From the NCBI RefSeq assembly GCF_013375555.1, contig NZ_JABXWB010000001.1, positions 2,604,001 through 2,668,000 of the forward strand: a stretch of DNA of 64,000 nt, given 5' to 3'. Source of the stretch: Sphingobium sp. EM0848 (GTDB lineage: Bacteria > Pseudomonadota > Alphaproteobacteria > Sphingomonadales > Sphingomonadaceae). Below the pieces are notes generated by a model, which saw only the letters and a list, made by a program, of their open reading frames with translations, had not been told where the DNA came from and searched no databases. Positions 33,440 to 43,106 of the stretch are shown here, one piece after another. The stretch's first letter is position 1. The number at the start of each line of letters is the position of its first letter. A program made the translations under genes and the position numbers.

Positions 33440-35041
33440 ATGCAATCAGGCACAGACTATGACTATATCATCGTGGGCGCGGGATCGGCGGGATGCGTCC
33501 TTGCCAACCGCCTTTCCGCTGACCCGGACATCAGGGTGCTCCTGCTCGAAGCGGGCGGGCGCGATCGCAATCCCCTGATCCACATCCCGGCGGGCTTCTT
33601 CCCGATGCTGCAAGGCGGGATGGTGAGTTGGCACTATCAGACTGCGCCGCAGCAGCATCTCGACAATCGCATCCTGGCCGATGCGCGCGGCAAGGTGCTG
33701 GGCGGCAGCAGTTCCATCAACGGCATGTGCTACAGCCGGGGCAGTCCGGAGATTTTCGACCATTGGGCAAGCCTCGGCAACAGCGGCTGGTCCTATGAAG
33801 AGGTGCTGCCCTATTTCAGGCGCGCCGAGTGCAGCGCCCATGGCGAAGACCATTTCCACGGCGGCAGCGGCCCCTTGCCGGTGACGCGCGCGGAGGTCCG
33901 CAACCCCGGCCAGCGGGCGTGGATCGAGGCCGCGCAACAGGCGGGCTATCCCTATAGCGACGATCATAATGGCGCCGCGCCCGAAGGTTTCGGCCCGTCG
34001 GAGCACACCATCCGCAAAGGCCGCCGGATGAGCACGGCCGTCGCCTATCTGCATCCGGTGCGGGGGCGACGGAACCTCACCGTCCGGACGAGGGCGCATG
34101 TCACCCGGCTGCTGCTGCGCGGTCAGCGCGCGGTCGGCGTCGAATATCGGCAGGGCCGGGAGACACGCCAGGTCCACGCCGCCCGCGAGGTGATCGTGAG
34201 CGGGGGCACTTTCCAGTCCGCCCAGTTGCTGATGCTGTCCGGCATTGGCGAGGGCGATCATCTGAAGTCGCTGGGCATCAATACCGTCGTAGACCTCAAG
34301 GGCGTGGGGCAGAATCTCCATGACCATATCGGCACACAGGTCCAGATCGGCTGTCCAGAGCCCGTCTCCGACTATAAATTCGCGACCAGTCCGGTGCGCA
34401 TGGCCGCGGCGGCCTTGCGCTACATGATCACGCGTGGCGGCCCGCTGGCCGGCAGCGGCACCGATGCGGTCGCCTATCTGCGTTCGGGTGCGCCGGGCCA
34501 TGGCGAACTCGATCTCAAATATTATTTCCTGCCGATGCTCCTGGGCATGGGCGGCAGGCCAGTGCGCGAACATGGCTTCACCAAGCTGGTGATCCTCACC
34601 CGGCCGGAAAGCCGGGGCGAGTTGAAGCTGCGCTCCGCCGATCCCATGGACCAGCCGCTCATCAACGCAAATTATCTCGCGGAGGAAAGGGATCGCGACG
34701 CGCTGCGCCGGGGCATCCGGATTGCGCGGGATATCTTCGCGCAGCCCGCCTATGCCCGCTTCCGCGGACAGGAATATGCGCCCGGCCCCTCCTGCACGAA
34801 CGACGCCGACCTCGACGCCTTCTTCCGCAGCACCTGCAACGTCAATTATGAAGCGGTCGGCACCTGCCGCATGGGGCAGGACGCGCTTGCCGTCGTGGAT
34901 GCGCGGCTGCGGGTGCACGGGATGGAAGGGCTGCGGGTCGTCGACGGATCGGTCATGCCGCGCATCACCACCGGCGATCCCAATGCGACGATCATCATGA
35001 TCGCGGAAAAGGCCGCCGACATGATCCTGACGCGGGATTGA
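33440..35041 (+). CDS. GMC family FAD oxidoreductase (choline dehydrogenase-like), atypical active site
   Basis: 533 residues. FAD-binding YIIVGAGSAGCVLANRLS (10-27), GMC signature 1 around RGKVLGGSSSINGMCYSRG, signature 2 GTFQSAQLLMLSGIG, and C-terminal VDGSVMPRITTGDPNATIIMIAEKAADMI. In active GMC enzymes the catalytic histidine stands in a (V)YHPVGTCRMG motif; here the segment is NYEAVGTCRMG, so Glu471 takes that position (codon GAA at 34850-34852), while Asn515 of the second catalytic position is kept. FAD binding should be intact but the usual alcohol deprotonation would need another base. Downstream in the operon with the Rid protein. Confidence 0.87.
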   Translation: MQSGTDYDYIIVGAGSAGCVLANRLSADPDIRVLLLEAGGRDRNPLIHIPAGFFPMLQGGMVSWHYQTAPQQHLDNRILADARGKVLGGSSSINGMCYSRGSPEIFDHWASLGNSGWSYEEVLPYFRRAECSAHGEDHFHGGSGPLPVTRAEVRNPGQRAWIEAAQQAGYPYSDDHNGAAPEGFGPSEHTIRKGRRMSTAVAYLHPVRGRRNLTVRTRAHVTRLLLRGQRAVGVEYRQGRETRQVHAAREVIVSGGTFQSAQLLMLSGIGEGDHLKSLGINTVVDLKGVGQNLHDHIGTQVQIGCPEPVSDYKFATSPVRMAAAALRYMITRGGPLAGSGTDAVAYLRSGAPGHGELDLKYYFLPMLLGMGGRPVREHGFTKLVILTRPESRGELKLRSADPMDQPLINANYLAEERDRDALRRGIRIARDIFAQPAYARFRGQEYAPGPSCTNDADLDAFFRSTCNVNYEAVGTCRMGQDALAVVDARLRVHGMEGLRVVDGSVMPRITTGDPNATIIMIAEKAADMILTRD

Positions 35042-35081
35042 GGCCGGCTATAGAGCGCACCGCTTTGCCATGCCCGGCCAT

Positions 35082-36731
35082 TTACGGGAACAACCCGCGC
35101 AGATGATTGGCTGCGCCGACGCGGCTCAAGGCCTCGATCATGGCAGCGGTGCGCATATCGACCTTTTCGGCCTGCGCGCGACGTTGTGTGCGGGCCAGTG
35201 CGTCGGTCAGGATGTCGCGCATGCGGTTGTTGATCTCCTCGAGCGGCCAGGTGAGGTTCTGCAGCCCCTGCACCCACTCGAAATAGGATACGACCACACC
35301 GCCCGCATTGCACAATATGTCCGGCAGCACGATGATGCCGCGCGCGTCCAGCATGTCGTCGGCCTCCAGCGTGGTCGGTCCGTTGGCGCCCTCCGCCACG
35401 ATCCTGCAGTTGATGCGGGAGGAGTTTTCTGCGGTGATCTGGTTCTGCAGGGCGCAGGGCGCAAGGATATCGCAATGGAGTTCCAGCAGGTCGCGCCCCG
35501 GAATAATCTCCCCATAGGGACAGCCGAACAGCTGGCGATGCTGGCGGACATGGTCCTTCAGCTTGTCGATGGGCAGGCCGTTCGGGTTGTGGAGCGCGGC
35601 GCTCACGTCGCTGATGCCGATGATCTTCGCCCCGGCCTCGGCCAGGAAGGTGGCCGCGTGCATGCCGACATTGCCGAATCCCTGGACGACCGCCGTGGCG
35701 CCGTTGAGGTCCAGGCCGATCTGCCGGCAGGTCTCGCTCACCAGATAGGCAAGGCCGCGTCCGGTCGCTTCGTGGCGGCCCAGCGAGCCACCCAGGACAA
35801 CGGGCTTTCCCGTCACCACAGAGGGAACCGAATAGCCGACATGCTCGCTATAAGTGTCCATGATCCAGGCCATGATCTGCGCATCCGTCCCCATGTCGGG
35901 CGCGGGAATATCCTTGTCGGCGCCGATCATGCCGATGAATTCGGATGTATAGCGGCGGGTGAGCCGCTCCAGCTCATCCTTGCTGAGCGCAGTGGGATCG
36001 ACCCGGACCCCGCCCTTGGCGCCACCGAAGGGCAGTTTTGCCAGCGCACATTTCCAGGTCATCCACATGGATAGCGCCGCAACTTCGCCAAGGCTGACGT
36101 CGGGATGGTAGCGAAGCCCGCCCTTGGTCGGCCCCATGGTCAGCACATGCTGCACCCGATAGGCGAACACGGTTTCCACCTGATCGACGCCGTCGCGCTT
36201 GAAGGGCAAAGCGGCGATCTGCGTCCGTTCCGGAAAGAGCAGCCGTTGCCGGATATTGGGGTCCAGCCCGGCAATATAGGCCGCCTTCAGAAACTGTTGC
36301 TGGGCGAGGTGCAGCATGGAGGAGGACCATTCCGCCCCGCGCGCATGGGTGCGTTCGATCGCATAATGGATGGAACGGGTCAGCGCCGCGCCGCTGATGC
36401 CATCTTTCAGCAGATAATCCTCCGCCCCGCCTTCGACCGCCTTGCTGGCAAGGCCGACATCGTCCATCGCGCTCTGGACGATGATGGGCGTGCGCATGTC
36501 GTGCGCGCGCAGGCGATAGAAAGTGTCCAGCGCCGCGCTGTCGGGCAGCATCAGGTCCAGCAGGACAACATCGATTCCGCCGACCCCCAGCCGTTCGATC
36601 GCGCTTTCCAGCGTGCCGGCCATCGCGATCTCGAAATGCTGATGCTCCGATCGGGTGAGCAGTTTCTGGATCAGTCGGGAATAGACCGGATTATCCTCGA
36701 CCAGCAGGACATTGATGCGTTGCTTCGCCAT
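35082..36731 (-). CDS. Response-regulator receiver domain fused to glutamate dehydrogenase
   Basis: 549 residues in one uninterrupted frame. Residues 6-125 are a complete receiver domain: acidic pair Glu12/Asp13, phospho-acceptor Asp59 (VVLLDLMLPD), Ser87 (IIVQSAMDD) and Lys109 (DYLLKDG). After a short linker, residues 134-549 are a full Glu/Leu/Phe/Val dehydrogenase: Lys203 in PTKGGLR, Lys227, catalytic Lys239 in PFGGAKGGVR, Asp279 in PAPDMGTD, and the Rossmann segment VVQGFGNVGMHA. It should interconvert glutamate and 2-oxoglutarate plus ammonia; the VLPDILCNAGGV segment fits GDH more than leucine dehydrogenase. It is the last gene after a hybrid kinase and Hpt gene. I know no characterised enzyme of this architecture. 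Confidence 0.9.
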   Translation of the reverse strand: MAKQRINVLLVEDNPVYSRLIQKLLTRSEHQHFEIAMAGTLESAIERLGVGGIDVVLLDLMLPDSAALDTFYRLRAHDMRTPIIVQSAMDDVGLASKAVEGGAEDYLLKDGISGAALTRSIHYAIERTHARGAEWSSSMLHLAQQQFLKAAYIAGLDPNIRQRLLFPERTQIAALPFKRDGVDQVETVFAYRVQHVLTMGPTKGGLRYHPDVSLGEVAALSMWMTWKCALAKLPFGGAKGGVRVDPTALSKDELERLTRRYTSEFIGMIGADKDIPAPDMGTDAQIMAWIMDTYSEHVGYSVPSVVTGKPVVLGGSLGRHEATGRGLAYLVSETCRQIGLDLNGATAVVQGFGNVGMHAATFLAEAGAKIIGISDVSAALHNPNGLPIDKLKDHVRQHRQLFGCPYGEIIPGRDLLELHCDILAPCALQNQITAENSSRINCRIVAEGANGPTTLEADDMLDARGIIVLPDILCNAGGVVVSYFEWVQGLQNLTWPLEEINNRMRDILTDALARTQRRAQAEKVDMRTAAMIEALSRVGAANHLRGLFP

Positions 36732-36749
36732 GGCCTTTCACCCCATTGC

Positions 36750-36796
36750 TAGAGCATTTTGAAGCAGATGGTAACATCTTCTGGCTCGCAAAATGC
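36750..36796. repeat. Interspersed palindromic repeat, copy B (GCATTTT...AAAATGC)
   Basis: Same layout as 6221-6265: outer arms GCATTTT (36754-36760) and AAAATGC (36790-36796), inner AGATG/CATCT hairpin with a GTAA loop. Sits in the 98-base gap between the Hpt gene and the receiver-GDH gene, where it may shape the mRNA between the two. Confidence 0.7.
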
Positions 36797-36829
36797 GGAA
36801 AACAAACAACAAATATAGCTTCTACCCTC

Positions 36830-37207
36830 TCATGAATTTTGCGTGTTGCGCGCTTCATCCGAACTTTCGCCGCCGACCTTCGCCTTGAGTGCGGCCAGCA
36901 GCCCGTCGAACTCGAACCGCAGGATCACCCAGGCATCCTCCACATCCTTGAGATCACCTTCCGCGCCCATGGCTTCAAGCCGGAAGGCGGCGTCGGTGGC
37001 GGCTGATGCCGCGAAGATATGCGCCGTGCCTTTCAGGCTGTGCGCGGCGCGCTGAAGCTCCCGCGCGTCCCGGACATCGATCGCGGCGCGGACCTGCCGC
37101 ATCATCTCAGGCCCTTCATCGATGAAGACGCCCGCCAGTTCGATCAGCAAGTCCTCGTCGCCATCGGCATTCTGGAGCGCCCTGGTCCAGTCAAGAAGCG
37201 TGCTCAT
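36830..37207 (-). CDS. Stand-alone histidine phosphotransfer (Hpt) protein
   Basis: 125 residues. Four-helix Hpt domain with the phospho-acceptor His56 in [12 protein letters not shown], preceded by the long helix [24 protein letters not shown] typical of the family. It passes phosphoryl groups between the last receiver of a hybrid kinase and the receiver of an output protein. Its ATG overlaps the kinase stop by four bases, so production is coupled to the kinase. Downstream lies the receiver-GDH gene. No other Hpt or response regulator is nearby, so the fused GDH is the natural acceptor. Confidence 0.92.
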   Translation of the reverse strand: MSTLLDWTRALQNADGDEDLLIELAGVFIDEGPEMMRQVRAAIDVRDARELQRAAHSLKGTAHIFAASAATDAAFRLEAMGAEGDLKDVEDAWVILRFEFDGLLAALKAKVGGESSDEARNTQNS

Positions 37208-39921
37208 GTCGCAGGCCCTTCCTTGTCCTCAAATTTCGCGGTCGCCGCGAACCGTCCTTCCACGACCTGGTAGAAATCCTCAGCCCGGAGCGGCTTGGAG
37301 ATATAATCGTCCATGCCCGCCTGCAGGCAGCGTTCGCGATCGCCCCGCATTGCATGCGCCGTCATGGCGATGATCGGCATATGGTCGCCTGATGTGCGTT
37401 CCTGTTCGCGGATGGCGGCGGTCGCCTGGAAGCCGTCCATTTCCGGCATCTGCACATCCATCAGCACCACATCGAAATTATCCTGCCCCATTGCCTCGAT
37501 CGCCTGCGCGCCATTGCCGACGATTTTGACCCGATGCCCCCGCTTCTCCAGCAGCCGCAAAGCGAGCCGCTGGTTGACCGCATTGTCCTCCGCCACCAGG
37601 ACATGGAGCGAAACCAGATGATCGGGCAGGGGCTCGGGCGCATGGGCTTCTTCGGCCACCGTCACCTTCAGCGCGGTGAAAATGCTTTCGAGCAGTTCGG
37701 ATTGGCGCACCGGCTTCAACAGGAAAGCGTCGATGCCGACCGCTTGGCGACGCCGGGCCATTTCGTCCCTGTGCGCGGAAGAGAGCATGATGATGGCCGG
37801 CCGCTCCGCATCGCCGCCGCCAGCGATTTCGCGGGCAACGGAAAAGCCGTCCATGTCGGGCATCATCATGTCGAGCAGCACCAGCCGGAAGGGACGGCCG
37901 ATCCCGGCGGCATTTCTCAGCGCGGCAAGGGCCTTGGGTCCGCTGTCGACCGCCAGCGGCTTCATGCCCCAGCCCCGGATCATCTCGTCCAATATGCGGC
38001 GGTTGGTGGCATTGTCGTCCACCACCAGCACCGGCAGTCCCAACAGCGTGGGTTGTTCGACCGGCTGGCCGGCCGGCCTGACCTCCGACAGGGCAAAGGG
38101 GATGGTGAAGTGGAAGGTGCTGCCGCGCCCGACCTCGCTATCCAGTTGCAGCTGTCCGCCCATCAGCTGGACGAGCTGCGAGGCGATGGTCAGGCCAAGG
38201 CCCGTGCCGCCATAGCGGCGGGTAAAGGAGGAATCCGCCTGCGAAAATGCCTCGAAGATCAGTTGCTGCTTGTCGGGCGGGACGCCGGGGCCGGTGTCGT
38301 TCACCGCGATGCGCAACCGCACTGCCGTGTCGCTTTTCTCGTCCATCGCTATGTCGACGACGACCTCGCCCTGATCGGTGAAGCGCAGCGCATTGCCGAC
38401 AAGGTTGATGACCACCTGCCGCAGCCGATAGGGATCGCCCTCCAGCGCATCGGGCACGTCAAGCGCGACATGGCAGGCCAGTTCTATGCCCTTTTCGGTC
38501 GCGCGCGCGGCGAAGGATTGCAGTGTGTCGGCCAGCTCGTCGCGCAGGGTGAAGGCCACATGTTCCAGTTCCAGCCGACCCGCCTCGATCTTCGAGAAGT
38601 CCAGAATATCGTTGATGAGGTGGAGCAGCGCGTCGGCCGACTGGCTGACCATATAGAGATATTCGCGCTGCGATACCGTCAGCTTGGTGTCGCTCAACAG
38701 CTCGGCCGCGCCGATCACGCCGTTCATCGGCGTACGGATCTCATGGCTCATATTGGCGAGGAACTGGCTTTTCGCGCGGGTCGCCTCTTCCGCCTTTTCC
38801 ATGGCGGCACGCAGTTCGGCTTCGGATTCCACCAACTGCATCGTTCTTTCTTCCAGCCGCGTATTGACGCCCCGCAATTCCGCTGTCCGCAGGGCCACGA
38901 CCTGTTCGGTGCGAGCGCGCTGATTGGCGAGCGAGACGAGGTAGATCGTCAGGATCAAGGTGACGGCGAGGCCGCCGGTCAGCGCGATAGTCGGCGTCGA
39001 CGTCAGCCGTTTAGCCCCATAGGCATCGGTTGCCGCGCTGTAGATGGTGAAGACGCTATCCCCGATGACAAGCGAGCTGGAATGAAACAGGTCGCCCTCC
39101 ATTTCGGCACCAGTGCCGGGATGCCGTTTTCCCTCATTGCCCGACGCAAGGATGGACAGCAGGACGCGCTGCGACGGCGGGGCGGAAGAATCGAGCAGAT
39201 AGAGATTCACCCCTTCGCGCGGCGTCAGATCGATGGCGCCCTGGATCATGTCGCCGATGCGCAGCACGGCCACCACGAAACCTTTCAGATGGGCAAGCCG
39301 CTCATCGACGGTCATCTCCTCGACCGATCCCTGATAGACCGGCGCGAACACGGCGATGCGCGGCGCGTCGTCGGTCATTTGCGGCAGCTTGATGTGCGCC
39401 GCTGCATTGATCTCGCCACTGCTGCGCGCCGCGAGCATCGCCGCCCGCGCATATCGATCCGATCCCCAATCGAAGCCGATCATATCCGTCGCGCTACCCA
39501 TGGTGGTTTCCGCGTAAAGGATCGGGAAGGTCTCGGCGCGCGCCGCGTCTGGAACAGCGGGCACCCACTGGACGGAGTCGAGGCTCGACAATCCCGTCAG
39601 ATAGACTTTTGCGAAGGCTGAAAACTGGTCACGGCTGACCGACTCCGATCCCTGATAATAGCCCAGCAACGCCTTGATAACGCTCGTTTCCGCCGCGAAT
39701 TGCCGCTTGATCCCCTCGGCGCGCTGATCGGCTTCCACCGTAAATTCGGTTTCGATCGAGCGGCTTTGCTCCTGCGAGAGCCAGCGCCATGCGCCGAGGG
39801 TGAGAGCCAGACTGGCGAAACCGACCAGTATGGCGAACCAATATCGTCGGCCGCCGCTTCGCCAGCCCTGCATGTCCGAAGCCGCATCCGGGACCGATAG
39901 GGAAGCGCGGGAGGGGGTCAT
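37204..39921 (-). CDS. Hybrid sensor histidine kinase with CHASE input and two receiver domains
   Basis: 905 residues from ATG 39921, which overlaps the stop of the Sel1 gene (ATGA). TM1 about 27-46; a periplasmic CHASE domain about 75-290 ([20 protein letters not shown]); TM2 311-332; a coiled coil 335-383; HisKA with His393 ([10 protein letters not shown]); HATPase with N-box Asn510, DTGPG (542-546) and GGTGLGL (571-577). Receiver 1 has Asp684 ([12 protein letters not shown]), receiver 2 has Asp822 ([13 protein letters not shown]) and Lys876. Inner-membrane kinase sensing an unknown small molecule outside; CHASE domains bind varied ligands. The chain would be His393, Asp822, Hpt His56, then Asp59 of the fused GDH. 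Confidence 0.93.
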   Translation of the reverse strand: MTPSRASLSVPDAASDMQGWRSGGRRYWFAILVGFASLALTLGAWRWLSQEQSRSIETEFTVEADQRAEGIKRQFAAETSVIKALLGYYQGSESVSRDQFSAFAKVYLTGLSSLDSVQWVPAVPDAARAETFPILYAETTMGSATDMIGFDWGSDRYARAAMLAARSSGEINAAAHIKLPQMTDDAPRIAVFAPVYQGSVEEMTVDERLAHLKGFVVAVLRIGDMIQGAIDLTPREGVNLYLLDSSAPPSQRVLLSILASGNEGKRHPGTGAEMEGDLFHSSSLVIGDSVFTIYSAATDAYGAKRLTSTPTIALTGGLAVTLILTIYLVSLANQRARTEQVVALRTAELRGVNTRLEERTMQLVESEAELRAAMEKAEEATRAKSQFLANMSHEIRTPMNGVIGAAELLSDTKLTVSQREYLYMVSQSADALLHLINDILDFSKIEAGRLELEHVAFTLRDELADTLQSFAARATEKGIELACHVALDVPDALEGDPYRLRQVVINLVGNALRFTDQGEVVVDIAMDEKSDTAVRLRIAVNDTGPGVPPDKQQLIFEAFSQADSSFTRRYGGTGLGLTIASQLVQLMGGQLQLDSEVGRGSTFHFTIPFALSEVRPAGQPVEQPTLLGLPVLVVDDNATNRRILDEMIRGWGMKPLAVDSGPKALAALRNAAGIGRPFRLVLLDMMMPDMDGFSVAREIAGGGDAERPAIIMLSSAHRDEMARRRQAVGIDAFLLKPVRQSELLESIFTALKVTVAEEAHAPEPLPDHLVSLHVLVAEDNAVNQRLALRLLEKRGHRVKIVGNGAQAIEAMGQDNFDVVLMDVQMPEMDGFQATAAIREQERTSGDHMPIIAMTAHAMRGDRERCLQAGMDDYISKPLRAEDFYQVVEGRFAATAKFEDKEGPAT

Positions 39922-40700
39922 GAGCGCCCTCCCTTTGCCGGGATCGCTTTCCACTCGCTCACCTGTCGCTGGGCTTCGGCAATCTGGGCCGGGGTCATGT
40001 CCTTGGACAGGCGCGCCAGCGATCCAGCCGCTTTTGCGCGGACGGCGTTCGTGCGCGCGTAGGTCTGACCCAGGGTGAGCCATTTATAGGCCGTCACCGC
40101 ATCCTTTGGCACCCCCCGACCGGTGCCATAAAGGATGCCCAATTCGACCTGGGCATCCGGATTGCCCTGCGTCGCGGCACGATCGAACCAATAGGCCGCC
40201 TTTTGCGGATTTTTCGAGACGCCCCCGCCAATCGTGTAAAGGACGGCCAAGGTGAATTGAGCGGCGACATGCCCCTGCTCGGCGGCACGGGCGTACCATC
40301 GCGCGGCTTCGACCAGATCCTGCGTGACGCCATATTCGCGCAGGTAGATTTCGCCCAGATTATACTGGGCATCAGGAATCCCCAGCGCCGCCGCCCGCCG
40401 AAACCATTTCATGGCTTCCCGATAGTCCCGGCTGGCGCCCTGACCGCGCAAATACATGCGGCCAAGGCTGTTCTGCGCGCGCGCATCGCCCTGATCCGCC
40501 AGGGGACGATAGAGGCGCATGGCGCTTTCATAATCGCCGCGCTTATAGGCTGCGGCGGCATCCTCGAATGGACCGGCCAAGCCCGGTGCCGAGAGCAGAA
40601 CCAGCCCTAGAAATAACGTTTGCCGAAGACACAGGATGGAAAAAAGGGCATCGCCTGCGCCTTCTACCTTGGACTGCAAAGATCTGTCCCGGCCCTTCAT
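39918..40700 (-). CDS. Sel1-repeat protein, exported, first gene of the phosphorelay operon
   Basis: 260 residues, GGAGAGG seven bases before the ATG. Long basic N-terminus (1-26) then a hydrophobic segment ([16 protein letters not shown]) and mature part from about residue 45. At least four Sel1-like (SLR) repeats follow, marked by A-x-x-x-LG-x-(M/I)Y-x-x-G and (A/E)A-x-W-(F/Y)-x-(R/A)AA signatures: [56 protein letters not shown]. Such solenoids bind proteins or peptidoglycan-associated partners in the periplasm. Coupled to the kinase by a four-base overlap, it may present a ligand or modulate the CHASE domain; that role is inferred. Confidence 0.85.
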   Translation of the reverse strand: MKGRDRSLQSKVEGAGDALFSILCLRQTLFLGLVLLSAPGLAGPFEDAAAAYKRGDYESAMRLYRPLADQGDARAQNSLGRMYLRGQGASRDYREAMKWFRRAAALGIPDAQYNLGEIYLREYGVTQDLVEAARWYARAAEQGHVAAQFTLAVLYTIGGGVSKNPQKAAYWFDRAATQGNPDAQVELGILYGTGRGVPKDAVTAYKWLTLGQTYARTNAVRAKAAGSLARLSKDMTPAQIAEAQRQVSEWKAIPAKGGRS

Positions 40701-40855
40701 GGCAATACCTCTCCGACATATAGTGCCGGGGTCGATTCCTGGATTGACGGCCAGATTTCATCTTACCCTAAATGGGCCTGAAACGCGTGATATTTTGCTC
40801 TGCCTGATCGCTTCCGCGATGGGAACGGTTTGCTGTCCACCAAACAATAACCGGC

Positions 40856-41740
40856 CTATCTGCAATAAGCCTGGAATTCCCGGACCAGATGATCGAACAG
40901 CGCCCGCACGCGCGGGGTTTCGCGCAGATCCTCGTGCATGACGATCCAAGTGTCGAGGTCGGGCAACGGCAAGCCTGGGAGAACGGGACGGAGCGCCGGG
41001 TCTGACAGGCCGATCGGGCGCTGCGCCACCGCAATGCCCAGCCCTGCCCGCGCGGCCGCCAGTTGAGCGGGATGACTGTCGGTCCGCAGGATGAAACGGT
41101 TTCGATGCAGTTCCGGCAACAGCGCCGCGACCACATCGAGATCGGCGCGCGCCCTATCCGGTCCGATCAGGTCATGGCCGGCGAGATCCGCTACAGTCTC
41201 CGGCACGCCCCGCGCCGCGAGATAGTCCATATGGGCAAACAGACCGAGGGGGATGGAAGCGACTTTTTGCGCGACCAGAGCATTCTGGCGCGGCGGAGCC
41301 ATGCGGACCGCAACATCGACTTCCTGTTCAAGCAGATTGGCAAGACCGTTGCTCATCTCGACCTCGACGATCAACAGGGGGGCTTGCGCGCGCAACCCCG
41401 TCAGCATTCGGGGCAACACCTCAATGCCCACGAAATCAGAGACGCTGAGCCGGACGTTACCCGCCACTTCTCCCGGCGGAGCGGAGGCGGCGCGCACAAA
41501 GGCCTCCGAAGCGCGATGCATGGCCCTTGCGGCGTCGCTCAACAGGCGCGCCTGTTCGGTCGGGACAAGGCCCTTGACCGACCGGGTGAACAGCACCGTG
41601 CCTAGACGCCGCTCCAACGCCTCGATCCGCGCGCGCATCGTGGGCTGGGCCACGCCCATGCGCCGCGCAGCAGCGGAAAGGCTGCCTTCCTCCAGCACCG
41701 CCAGAAAGGCGTGCTGGTCGTCCCAATCGATCCTGTTCAT
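40856..41740 (-). CDS. LysR family transcriptional regulator
   Basis: 294 residues from MNRIDWDD; earlier in-frame ATGs add six or nine unrelated residues. N-terminal winged helix-turn-helix (ECGSLSAAARRMGVAQPTMRARIEALERRLG-like region, about 14-45) and the LysR substrate-binding domain (from about 85, VRLSVSDFVGIEVLPRML). It is divergent from an NAD(P)-dependent epimerase gene 88 bases away with an operator-like dyad between them, so it most likely controls that gene and itself. The inducer is unknown. The phosphorelay operon downstream starts 155 bases beyond its stop and is probably separate. Confidence 0.9.
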   Translation of the reverse strand: MNRIDWDDQHAFLAVLEEGSLSAAARRMGVAQPTMRARIEALERRLGTVLFTRSVKGLVPTEQARLLSDAARAMHRASEAFVRAASAPPGEVAGNVRLSVSDFVGIEVLPRMLTGLRAQAPLLIVEVEMSNGLANLLEQEVDVAVRMAPPRQNALVAQKVASIPLGLFAHMDYLAARGVPETVADLAGHDLIGPDRARADLDVVAALLPELHRNRFILRTDSHPAQLAAARAGLGIAVAQRPIGLSDPALRPVLPGLPLPDLDTWIVMHEDLRETPRVRALFDHLVREFQAYCR

Positions 41741-41764
41741 CAAAAACATACTAGCTGATGAAGA

Positions 41765-41789
41765 CACTCTGACAATTCCATGCAGAGTG
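41765..41789. promoter_or_regulatory. LysR-type operator candidate
   Basis: Perfect 7-bp arms CACTCTG (41765-41771) and CAGAGTG (41783-41789) separated by 11 bases, in the divergent gap between the LysR gene and the epimerase gene. The spacing agrees with the T-N11-A rule for LysR sites. Confidence 0.55.
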
Positions 41790-41828
41790 CCGGTTGCCTA
41801 TTTGTCCGTCAGGCGAAGGAGACGAGCG

Positions 41829-42797
41829 ATGACTGACAGAAAAGCGGCATTGGTTCTGGGTGCCACGGGCGGCATCGGCGGAGAGACGGCGGCGGCGCTG
41901 ATCCGCCACGGGTGGAGGGTTGTCGCCATGGCACGCAATCCGGTCAGGCCGGCAACCAAGGGCACGGCTCCCCTTGCAGGGGTGCGGTGGGTCCAGGGCG
42001 ATGCCATGAACGCCGGGGATGTGCGCCGCGCGGCAGAGGGCGTCGAGCTTATCGTCCATGCGGTCAACCCGCCGGGCTATCGCGGCTGGGGACGCCTCGT
42101 CTTGCCGATGATCGACAACAGCATCGCGGCGGCACGGGCGGCGCGCGCGCGGATCGTGCTGCCAGGCACCATCTATAACTATGGGGCGGATGCCTTTCCC
42201 GACCTGCGTGAAGACTCGCCGCAGCATGCGCCTACAGAAAAAGGGCGCATCCGTGTTGAACTGGAACACCGGCTGGAGGAGGCAAGCAGGGCGGGGGTGC
42301 CGGTGCTGATCGTGCGCTTCGGAGATTTTTTCGGACCGATGCCGGGGAACAACTGGTTCAGCCAGGGGCTGGTCACGCCAGGCAGGCGGATAGGAGCGAT
42401 CACCCGGCCTGGGCCAAAAGATATCGGGCATGGCTGGGCCTATTTGCCTGACGCGGCTGAGACGATCGCGCGCCTGCTGGACAGGTCAAATGAGCTGGAG
42501 CCCTTTGCGCGCTTCCACTTCGGCGGCACATGGGACGCCGATGGAAAGGCAATGATCCACGCTATCACCCACGCGCTGGAACGCCCGACGATGAAGGTTC
42601 GCGCGCTGCCATGGCCTCTCATCGGCCTGGCCGGCCTGTTCAACGAAACGGCGAGGGAGCTTTACAGAATGCGGTATCTGTGGCGCGAGCCCATCCGCCT
42701 CGACAATCGCAAGCTCGTCGCTTTTCTTGGTGAAGAGCCGCACACGCCTCTTGAAGAAGCGGTGCGGACCACGCTGTTTCATCTCGGCATCAGCTGA
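41829..42797 (+). CDS. NAD(P)-dependent epimerase/dehydratase-like (atypical SDR)
   Basis: 322 residues, GAAGGAGA before the ATG. Extended SDR-like Rossmann protein: ALVLGATGGIGGETAAALIRHGWRVVAMARNP at the N-terminus (about 7-38), HAVNPPGYRGWG, GTIYNYGADAFPDLREDSPQHAP, RFGDFFGP, and a C-terminal domain with PWPLIGLAGLFNETARELYRMRYLWREP. The Tyr of GTIYNYG is not followed by the usual x3-Lys, so this is an atypical member, perhaps a binding or regulatory type. Divergent from a LysR gene. Substrate unknown. Confidence 0.82.
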   Translation: MTDRKAALVLGATGGIGGETAAALIRHGWRVVAMARNPVRPATKGTAPLAGVRWVQGDAMNAGDVRRAAEGVELIVHAVNPPGYRGWGRLVLPMIDNSIAAARAARARIVLPGTIYNYGADAFPDLREDSPQHAPTEKGRIRVELEHRLEEASRAGVPVLIVRFGDFFGPMPGNNWFSQGLVTPGRRIGAITRPGPKDIGHGWAYLPDAAETIARLLDRSNELEPFARFHFGGTWDADGKAMIHAITHALERPTMKVRALPWPLIGLAGLFNETARELYRMRYLWREPIRLDNRKLVAFLGEEPHTPLEEAVRTTLFHLGIS

Positions 42798-42930
42798 TCG
42801 CCAAGGTCCGCTTGCGGCGAGGGCAAAGGGCGCTGAGAGTGGCGGAAAAGGGGTCGGTCACCGGAACCCAGAAGCCCGATTTCATCGCATCCGCCCTTTT
42901 CGCGGCTCATGTGGGGCTTTTGGATCGGGG

Positions 42931-42964
42931 CAATCAAAATCCCCATATCTCAAATAGATATGGG
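42931..42964 (-). terminator. Terminator of tRNA-Ser
   Basis: Perfect 9-bp hairpin CCCATATCT/AGATATGGG (42956-42964 and 42942-42950) with a 5-base loop, followed on the minus strand by GGATTTTG, five bases past the tRNA 3' end. Confidence 0.6.
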
Positions 42965-42969
42965 AAAGG

Positions 42970-43061
42970 TGGCGGAGACGGAGGGATTCGAACCCTCGGT
43001 AGCCCCTTAAGGCTACGACGGTTTAGCAAACCGCTGGTTTCAGCCACTCACCCACGTCTCC
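42970..43061 (-). tRNA. tRNA-Ser (anticodon GCT)
   Basis: 92 bases with encoded CCA. Acceptor GGAGACG/CGTCTCC, discriminator G, anticodon loop around TTTGCTAAA with GCT, long type II variable arm (GTAGCCTTAAGGGGCTAC), and T-arm GGTTCGAATCC. Reads AGC/AGU. Confidence 0.97.
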
Positions 43062-43106
43062 GCACGAATTTGCCCACCGGAAAGGTGAGCAGTGGCTAGG
43101 TGTCGG

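Noticed and set aside
42812..43099. Plus-strand frame with GDGGIRTLGSPLRLRRFSKPL
   Set aside because: Antisense translation of tRNA-Ser; no gene.
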